From Pradoshia eiseniae (lineage in GTDB: Bacteria; Bacillota; Bacilli; Bacillales; Pradoshiaceae): a DNA stretch of 64,000 nt. Where the stretch lies: assembly GCF_002946355.1 (NCBI RefSeq), contig NZ_PKOZ01000001.1, positions 1 through 64,000 on the forward strand, read 5' to 3'. Shown here one piece after another: positions 58,771 through 64,000 of the stretch. How positions within the stretch are numbered: the stretch's first letter is position 1; every line of letters starts with the position of its first letter. Both the position numbers and the translations under genes were made by a program. Below the pieces are notes generated by a model. The model did no database searches. It worked only from the letters and a program-made list of their open reading frames with translations, and was not told the DNA's origin.

Positions 58771-60264
58771 ATGAATAAAATTATATTGGATTATCAGAAC
58801 GAGGAAAAAAGGCTTGGCATCTTGAAGGATGGCAGGCTCCATATATTTCATGTTGAACGGGATGGAGAAGGTCCTTATGCGGGCAATTTATATGCAGGGG
58901 TTGTACGGGAGGTTGTTCCCGGTATGAATGCGGCATTTGTAGATATTGGCCTTATGAAGAATGCGTATTTATCCTTTGAGGATACACCACGCTACCAACT
59001 GTCGGGCGGGAAGCCTGGCGTGGCCTATGTAAGGCAAGGGGAAAAGCTTCTTGTCCGCGTAATCCGCGATCCGCAAGGGACAAAGGGAGCAAAGGTAAGC
59101 GCACTGATAGAGGTTGCATCCCCAGAGCTTGTATTAATTAAGGGAGAGCATTTCGTGCGGACCTCAAAAAATGCGAGCCGTCAAACGGCGAGCAAATGGA
59201 ATAGCATTGCCGCAAACCATTTGAAAGAGGATGAAGGGGTTATCATTCGCACACAGCTTTTAGACGCTTCGGCAGAGGAATTTGCGGCAGCACTTGATAA
59301 GCTGCGCGCAAAATACGAGGCGCTTATCGTGCAAGCGAAAAGCGTGAAGGCACCGGCGCTTGTTAGCGGGCATAACCGTTTTACGCAAATCGTGCAGAAG
59401 TGGACACAAGGAACAAAGGGAGAGTGTTACACGAACTCTTCTGAGGGAGCGAGGTTGTTAGAGGAGGCCGTCTCTTCAGATGATTGGGCGATTATGCGTT
59501 CTAAGAGTAAAATCCCTTTATTTGAGGAGCACGAGGCAGAGGCAGAGCTTGAGAAAATGGTCAAAAGAGTGGTCTGGCTTTCTAACGGTGCATACCTATT
59601 GTTTGAGCGGACCGAGGCCATGCACGTTATAGATGTGAATACAGGGAAATTCACTGGGAAGCATGAACAGCGTAAGACCATGCTTGATACCAATCTTCTT
59701 GCGGCAAAGGAAATTGGCCGCCAGATTATCCTCCGCAATCTGTCGGGCATCATTATCGCCGATTTTATCAACATGACCTCGGCATCCGACCGTCAAAGGG
59801 TGGCGGCAGAGGTGGAAGCGGCACTCAGCGTAGATTTGACTCGCTCAGTCGTCGTCGGCTTCACTGAGCTTGGCCTTTTGCAGATAACACGCAAGAAAGA
59901 AGGGCCAGACGTTTATGAAATCCTGCTCGATGATTGTCCGAGCTGTCATGGAACCGGGCTAATTCAAGGGAATAAGGCAGAATGGTTTGAGCTCTCAAGG
60001 CAGTTAGAGGCGATGCGCTATTTGATGGATGAGTGTCTATGGGTTGACGCTGATGCCCAGTTCTATGTCTTTTTGAAGGAGCGAGAAAAAGCCGTTGAAA
60101 CGCATGGAAAGACAGTGATAATCAGGCGGGCTGCTGTGGAGGGGAGCCGGCGCTTCGTCATCCGTGCAACAGGGACGGCAGAAGAGCTTGAGGAGAGAAT
60201 TGCCCGATCATCAGCTGCTGAAGGGGAAGGCGGCTTATTGCGATTAATGGCAAAACAAGATTGA
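58771..60264 (+). CDS. rng: ribonuclease E/G family endoribonuclease
   Basis: A 497-residue protein, the RNase G-like length. An N-terminal S1-type region (about 36-125, AGNLYAGVVREVVPGMNAAFVDIG) precedes the catalytic domain. The metal-binding aspartates are Asp288 (VIDVNTGKF) and Asp331 (IIADFINM). Their 43-residue spacing equals that of E. coli RNase E Asp303/Asp346. The Zn-link is Cys389-Pro-Ser-Cys392. There is no C-terminal degradosome scaffold. B. subtilis lacks this enzyme, while many other Bacillaceae carry it. ATG 58771 follows TTGGAGG. The rplU promoter overlaps its stop. Confidence 0.95.
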   Translation: MNKIILDYQNEEKRLGILKDGRLHIFHVERDGEGPYAGNLYAGVVREVVPGMNAAFVDIGLMKNAYLSFEDTPRYQLSGGKPGVAYVRQGEKLLVRVIRDPQGTKGAKVSALIEVASPELVLIKGEHFVRTSKNASRQTASKWNSIAANHLKEDEGVIIRTQLLDASAEEFAAALDKLRAKYEALIVQAKSVKAPALVSGHNRFTQIVQKWTQGTKGECYTNSSEGARLLEEAVSSDDWAIMRSKSKIPLFEEHEAEAELEKMVKRVVWLSNGAYLLFERTEAMHVIDVNTGKFTGKHEQRKTMLDTNLLAAKEIGRQIILRNLSGIIIADFINMTSASDRQRVAAEVEAALSVDLTRSVVVGFTELGLLQITRKKEGPDVYEILLDDCPSCHGTGLIQGNKAEWFELSRQLEAMRYLMDECLWVDADAQFYVFLKEREKAVETHGKTVIIRRAAVEGSRRFVIRATGTAEELEERIARSSAAEGEGGLLRLMAKQD

Positions 60265-60290
60265 CAATGAATGTCCCGGTATGATAGTAT
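60261..60290 (+). promoter_or_regulatory. promoter of rplU-ysxB-rpmA
   Basis: TTGACA (60261-60266) overlaps the rng stop codon. The -10 candidate TAGTAT (60285-60290) lies 18 bases on. TATGAT at 60280 is closer to consensus but has only a 13-base spacer. Confidence 0.55.
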
Positions 60291-60297
60291 TTGATTG

Positions 60298-60388
60298 TTA
60301 TGTTTGTAGCACCCATGCTACAACCGCTCATGTCAGGTTATAAGTCCGCATCTGTGGCGCCTGCCGTTGGCGAGTCTTAGATCATTCA
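60298..60388 (+). ncRNA. L21 ribosomal protein leader
   Basis: A structured leader between promoter and rplU, in the place and of the size of the Firmicute L21 leader. It includes a hairpin TTGTAGCA-CCCA-TGCTACAA (60304-60323) and a GGCGCC-TGCCGTT-GGCG region. Such leaders are thought to let L21 repress its own operon. Identification rests on position and general shape. Confidence 0.65.
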
Positions 60389-60401
60389 AGGAGGTGCAGG
60401 T

Positions 60402-60710
60402 ATGTACGCAATTATCGAAACTGGTGGTAAACAAGTTAAAGTCGAAGAAGGTCAAACTATCTACGTTGAAAAATTGAACGTTGAAGAAGGTGGATCCGTT
60501 ACTTTCGACAAAGTTTTATTCGTTGGTGGAGACGATGTGAAAGTTGGAAGCCCTGTTGTTGAAGGCGCTACTGTAACAGGTAAAGTTGAAAAACAAGGTA
60601 AAGACAAGAAAATCATCGTTTTCAAATACAAAGCGAAAAAGAACAACCGTAAGAAACAAGGTCACCGTCAGCCTTACACTAAAGTAACGATCGAAAAGAT
60701 CAGCTTCTAA
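60402..60710 (+). CDS. rplU: 50S ribosomal protein L21
   Basis: A 102-residue ribosomal protein that binds 23S rRNA. It starts [18 protein letters not shown], contains [21 protein letters not shown] and ends in the RNA-binding [23 protein letters not shown]. Codon use is strongly biased. The RBS AAGGAGGTG is near perfect. It is first of the L21-Prp-L27 operon. Confidence 0.98.
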   Translation: MYAIIETGGKQVKVEEGQTIYVEKLNVEEGGSVTFDKVLFVGGDDVKVGSPVVEGATVTGKVEKQGKDKKIIVFKYKAKKNNRKKQGHRQPYTKVTIEKISF

Positions 60711-60720
60711 GGCGACGAGC

Positions 60721-61044
60721 ATGATTAAAGTAAAGGTCGTTCGAGAAAGAGAACGAGTTCAATCGTTCAGCCTCTCAGGACACGCCGATTTTGCAAGAAA
60801 AGGTCAGGATATTGTTTGTGCCGGCGTATCGGCAGTAGCCTTTGGCTCTGTCAATGCGATTCTTAGCTTGACGAATGTGAAGCCTAAGATTGACCAGGCA
60901 GGCAAAGAAGGCGGCTATCTTGAAGTCACTTTTCCGGTAACGGAGGAGGACGAAAAGGTTCAGCTTCTCATTCAAGCCATGCTTGTGTCCCTGCAGACAA
61001 TTGAACGTGACTATGGCAAATACATGAAAATTATAAATAGCTAA
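60721..61044 (+). CDS. ysxB: Prp, ribosomal-processing cysteine protease
   Basis: A 107-residue cysteine protease that removes the N-terminal extension of L27. The catalytic dyad is His21 (SGHADFA) and Cys33 (IVCAGVS). It is encoded directly between L21 and its substrate L27, the standard Firmicute arrangement. ATG 60721 lies 10 bases after rplU with only a weak RBS, which would keep it less abundant than its ribosomal neighbours. Confidence 0.95.
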   Translation: MIKVKVVRERERVQSFSLSGHADFARKGQDIVCAGVSAVAFGSVNAILSLTNVKPKIDQAGKEGGYLEVTFPVTEEDEKVQLLIQAMLVSLQTIERDYGKYMKIINS

Positions 61045-61059
61045 CAGGAGGTGGAATAA

Positions 61060-61350
<291 letters not shown>

Positions 61351-61363
61351 TAAAAACAAACAA

Positions 61364-61398
61364 TGAAGCTCTGACCTCATCGGTTGGAGTTTTCTTTT
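61364..61398 (+). terminator. terminator of the L21-L27 operon
   Basis: AAGCTCTGACC pairs with GGTTGGAGTTT (several G-U pairs), followed by TTTTCTTTTT. Confidence 0.75.
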
Positions 61399-61505
61399 TA
61401 TAGCCTCCTATGCTCAATCAGCTTTACGCTACACTTCCATATAGACCCCATGTATTATTGCTGCTGACGATGTATTCCTCTCCTGAAGAATTAAGGAAAC
61501 AGCTA

Positions 61506-61514
61506 TGCTATACT
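61506..61514 (+). promoter_or_regulatory. extended -10 promoter candidate of spo0B-obg
   Basis: TGCTATACT is a TGn-extended -10 box, 66 bases upstream of spo0B. No clear -35 box is present. Confidence 0.45.
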
Positions 61515-61579
61515 AATATAAACATATGTTGAATTAATCATTACCTCATTTTATTTATCCGACAGGAGAATGTATTGAG

Positions 61580-62110
61580 ATGGAGACTAAATGGACCACA
61601 ATCGATTTATTGAGGCACTCACGCCATGATTGGCTGAACAAGATTCAGCTGATTAAGGGAAATCTGGCGTTAGGGAAAATGGACCGCGTATCTGGGCTCA
61701 TTGAGGAAATCATAATAGATGCAAAGCAGGAAGCAAAAGTATCAAATTTGGACATGCCATGCTTGGCAGAACTCTTGCTGACTGGGAATTGGCGTCATTA
61801 TACATTCGAGCTCGGATTTGAGATTGTTGACGATATAGCTGGGTTTGCTGAACAAGACAGGAGCTTGACGGGTTTTGTGCTTGAATTCTTTGAAGCGCTC
61901 AACCAGCAGGTGACAGGAAGCTCTGTACATACCCTATTTGTCATGCTCAGCGTGTCTGAGGAAGCTTCCTTGAGGATCGGCTTTGATTTTCAAGGTCATG
62001 TGAACAGTGTCGAGCATCTATTCGATGGCTTGTCGGTGCCGGATTCTATTGAAATGTCTGCTCCTTCAGGTGATATAAATTCTTTTTTCTTTGAATTAAC
62101 GGTAAGATAA
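61580..62110 (+). CDS. spo0B: Spo0B, sporulation phosphotransferase
   Basis: A 176-residue phosphorelay protein passing phosphate from Spo0F to Spo0A. RHSRHDWLNKIQLIKGNLALGK (12-33) is the helical-hairpin dimerisation motif. The phosphorylated histidine is His16 (HSRHDW), equivalent to His30 of B. subtilis, because this protein has a shorter N-terminus. The C-terminal half is the degenerate histidine-kinase-like ATPase fold. It is encoded just ahead of obg. Confidence 0.95.
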   Translation: METKWTTIDLLRHSRHDWLNKIQLIKGNLALGKMDRVSGLIEEIIIDAKQEAKVSNLDMPCLAELLLTGNWRHYTFELGFEIVDDIAGFAEQDRSLTGFVLEFFEALNQQVTGSSVHTLFVMLSVSEEASLRIGFDFQGHVNSVEHLFDGLSVPDSIEMSAPSGDINSFFFELTVR

Positions 62111-62152
62111 CAACAAAGAGAACCAGGTGAAAGAAAGTAGGTGTCAAACGCC

Positions 62153-63442
62153 ATGTTTGTGGATCAAGTCAAGATTTATGTAAAAGGCGGTGACGGCGGT
62201 AACGGAATGGTAGCCTTCCGCCGAGAGAAGTATGTACCAAAAGGGGGCCCGGCCGGCGGTGATGGCGGCCATGGCGCCAATGTTGTGTTTGAAGTGGAAG
62301 AAGGGCTTCGCACATTAATGGATTTCCGCTATAAGAGACATTTTAAGGCTCCCCGTGGAGAACATGGAATGTCTAAAAACCAGCACGGTAAAAATTCGGC
62401 TGACATGATTGTGAAAGTGCCGCCGGGAACGGTCGTTTCTGATGCGGATACTGGAGAAATCATTGCTGATTTAACCGAGCATGGCCAGCGTGCCATCATT
62501 GCTAAAGGCGGCCGAGGAGGCCGAGGCAATACACGTTTTGCCACACCGGCAAACCCGGCTCCTGAATTATCAGAAAAAGGTGAACCAGGCGTTGAACGCA
62601 ATATCATCATGGAATTGAAATTGCTTGCTGATGTGGGACTTGTAGGATTCCCAAGTGTCGGGAAATCAACCTTGCTTGCATCTGTATCAGCAGCGCGTCC
62701 GAAAATCGCCGAATACCATTTCACGACGATTGTGCCGAATTTAGGCGTGGTTGAGACAGAAGATGGACGCAGCTTTGTTATGGCCGATCTTCCCGGCTTA
62801 ATTGAAGGAGCCCATGAAGGTGTCGGATTAGGCCATCAGTTCCTGCGCCATATTGAACGTACGCGTGTCATTGTCCATGTGATTGATATGTCCGGCCAAG
62901 AAGGGCGCGACCCATATGAGGATTATGTAACGATTAATAAAGAGCTTGAAGAGTACAATTTGCGCCTGACTGAAAGGCCGCAAATCATTGCCGCAAGCAA
63001 AATGGACATGCCGGATTCCGCGGAGAACTTACAGGCCTTTAAAGAAAAACTGGGAGAGGATATTCAAATATTCCCAATCTCTTCCGTTACACGTGAAGGC
63101 TTGCGCGAGCTTCTATATGCGGTAGCTGACAAGATTGAAGAAACACCGGAATTCCCGCTTGAGCATGGTGAGGAAGAAGCGGGCATCCATCGTGTTCTTT
63201 ATAAGCATGAGGCGGAAAAAGAAGAGTTCATGATTAGCCGTGAATCTGATGGAACATTTGTTGTTACCGGCGAAAAGCTCGAAAAACTCTTTAAGATGAC
63301 TGACTTCAGCCGTGATGAGTCCGTTAAGCGATTTGCCCGCCAGCTGCGTGCAATGGGCGTGGATGAAGCCCTTCGTAACCGTGGTGCTGAAGATGGGGAT
63401 ATCGTCCGACTGATGGAATATGAGTTCGAATTTGTAGACTAG
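62153..63442 (+). CDS. obg: Obg/CgtA GTPase
   Basis: A 429-residue essential GTPase linking ribosome assembly, stress response and sporulation. The glycine-rich Obg fold (1-158) is followed by the G domain with G1 GFPSVGKS at 165-172, the [17 protein letters not shown]3 region and a SKMD G4. The OCT domain (about 350-429, [24 protein letters not shown]) completes it. ATG 62153 gives the usual MFVDQVK start with AGGTG upstream. An in-frame GTG at 62141 is possible. Confidence 0.96.
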   Translation: MFVDQVKIYVKGGDGGNGMVAFRREKYVPKGGPAGGDGGHGANVVFEVEEGLRTLMDFRYKRHFKAPRGEHGMSKNQHGKNSADMIVKVPPGTVVSDADTGEIIADLTEHGQRAIIAKGGRGGRGNTRFATPANPAPELSEKGEPGVERNIIMELKLLADVGLVGFPSVGKSTLLASVSAARPKIAEYHFTTIVPNLGVVETEDGRSFVMADLPGLIEGAHEGVGLGHQFLRHIERTRVIVHVIDMSGQEGRDPYEDYVTINKELEEYNLRLTERPQIIAASKMDMPDSAENLQAFKEKLGEDIQIFPISSVTREGLRELLYAVADKIEETPEFPLEHGEEEAGIHRVLYKHEAEKEEFMISRESDGTFVVTGEKLEKLFKMTDFSRDESVKRFARQLRAMGVDEALRNRGAEDGDIVRLMEYEFEFVD

Positions 63443-63474
63443 ATTTGGCTGAATGGTGATTGGGGGGCGTTTTG

Positions 63475-63927
63475 ATGCAGAATAAGTTTGATAAGCGATT
63501 TTTTCTTGTGAGAGAGGACGTTTTGCCTGAGGCGATGCAAAAGACATTGCAGGCAAAAGAGATGATTGAACGAGGGAAGGTTCTATCTGTATGGGATGCG
63601 GTCAACAAGGTCGGTCTAAGCAGAAGTGCTTTCTATAAATACCGTGACACAGTCTTTCCTTTCCATAATGTCGTGAAGGAAAAAATTATTACGCTCTTTT
63701 TTCATCTCGAGGACCGCTCGGGCACGCTGTCAGAGCTCCTTCAGATTGTTGCCTCATCAGGATGTAATGTTCTGACCATTCATCAAACTATCCCTCTTCA
63801 AGGAAAGGCAAATGTGACCCTTTCCTTGAATACGGGGGATATGCAAATTGATATGAATGAATTTATCCATCGGTTAAAGAGCCTGGAGTTTGTAGATAAG
63901 GTAGAAATACTTGGCTCGGGGGCCTGA
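63475..63927 (+). CDS. pheB: ACT domain protein PheB
   Basis: A 150-residue UPF0735-type protein. The N-terminal part looks like a small helix-turn-helix ([28 protein letters not shown], about 38-65). The C-terminal ACT domain (about 73-148) begins [28 protein letters not shown]. In B. subtilis pheB lies between obg and pheA. Its role is unresolved but linked to aromatic amino acid metabolism. ATG 63475 follows GGGGGG (63462-63467). An earlier frame from 63460 lacks an RBS. Confidence 0.92.
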   Translation: MQNKFDKRFFLVREDVLPEAMQKTLQAKEMIERGKVLSVWDAVNKVGLSRSAFYKYRDTVFPFHNVVKEKIITLFFHLEDRSGTLSELLQIVASSGCNVLTIHQTIPLQGKANVTLSLNTGDMQIDMNEFIHRLKSLEFVDKVEILGSGA

Positions 63928-63953
63928 TGTTTGAAAAAACCAGGCCTTTTTCT
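63921..63953 (+). terminator. terminator overlapping the pheB stop
   Basis: GGCCTG (63921-63926) pairs with CAGGCC (63941-63946), followed by T6. The stop codon TGA lies in the stem. Confidence 0.75.
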
Positions 63954-63983
63954 TGTTCATAAGAAAGATCAGCTAGAAGACTA

Positions 63984-64000
63984 GGGGGAAGGATTAGTGG
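63984..64000 (+). other. possible start of the next gene (cut by the window)
   Basis: GGGGGAAGG (63984-63992) is an RBS-like stretch followed by GTG at 63997. By B. subtilis order this could be pheA, but only the start codon would be visible, so the call is a guess from position. Confidence 0.25.

Overview
The window is a stretch of Bacillaceae chromosome from an endospore-forming Firmicute. Gene order from position 12.6 kb to the end matches the ilv-leu / hem / mre-min / spo0B-obg region of Bacillus subtilis almost gene for gene: ilvB-ilvH-ilvC-leuABCD, ysoA, tig, clpX, lonB, lonA, ysxC, hemAXCDBL, spoVID, ysxE, valS, folC, comC, spoIIB, maf, radC, mreBCD, minCD, spoIVFA-spoIVFB, rng, rplU-ysxB-rpmA, spo0B, obg, pheB. 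An RNase E/G gene (rng) between spoIVFB and rplU argues against B. subtilis itself. I cannot fix the genus by reading.

Positions 1-12.5 kb are accessory and mixed. They hold a possible IS3-type element end cut by the window edge, a small serine/glycine-tailed protein, a TM2 protein, a short-chain dehydrogenase, a secreted two-domain lipase, a decayed alpha/beta-hydrolase remnant followed by an orphan membrane protein with a zinc-protease HExxH motif, a DUF1292 protein, a luciferase-like monooxygenase, a GNAT acetyltransferase, an APC amino-acid permease and a heterodimeric ABC exporter with one degenerate ATP site.

Positions 12.6-21.2 kb are the branched-chain amino acid operon. It is preceded by a perfect-match cre site, a consensus-like sigma-A promoter and a leucine (CTC) T-box leader. 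A lone AT-rich methyltransferase with a perfect consensus promoter interrupts the conserved order at 21.5 kb. Chaperone and protease genes (tig, clpX, lonB, lonA) and heme genes (hemAXCDBL) follow.

Between hemL and spoVID (about 39.04-39.36 kb) lies the most interesting element: a 53-codon membrane peptide gene on the minus strand with a perfect Shine-Dalgarno, facing a short plus-strand RNA with its own promoter and terminator. The two transcripts overlap at their 3' ends, the layout of type I toxin-antitoxin modules such as txpA/RatA. A second accessory patch (42.1-44.3 kb) carries a triple Ltp-repeat membrane protein, resembling phage superinfection-exclusion proteins, and a dehydrogenase lacking its catalytic lysine and serine.

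The right half joins growth and sporulation functions: tRNA charging (valS with its T-box), folate (folC), competence (comC), cell shape and division (mreBCD, minCD), engulfment, coat and pro-sigma-K processing (spoIIB, spoVID, spoIVFA/B), ribosome assembly (rplU, ysxB/prp, rpmA, obg) and the phosphorelay (spo0B).
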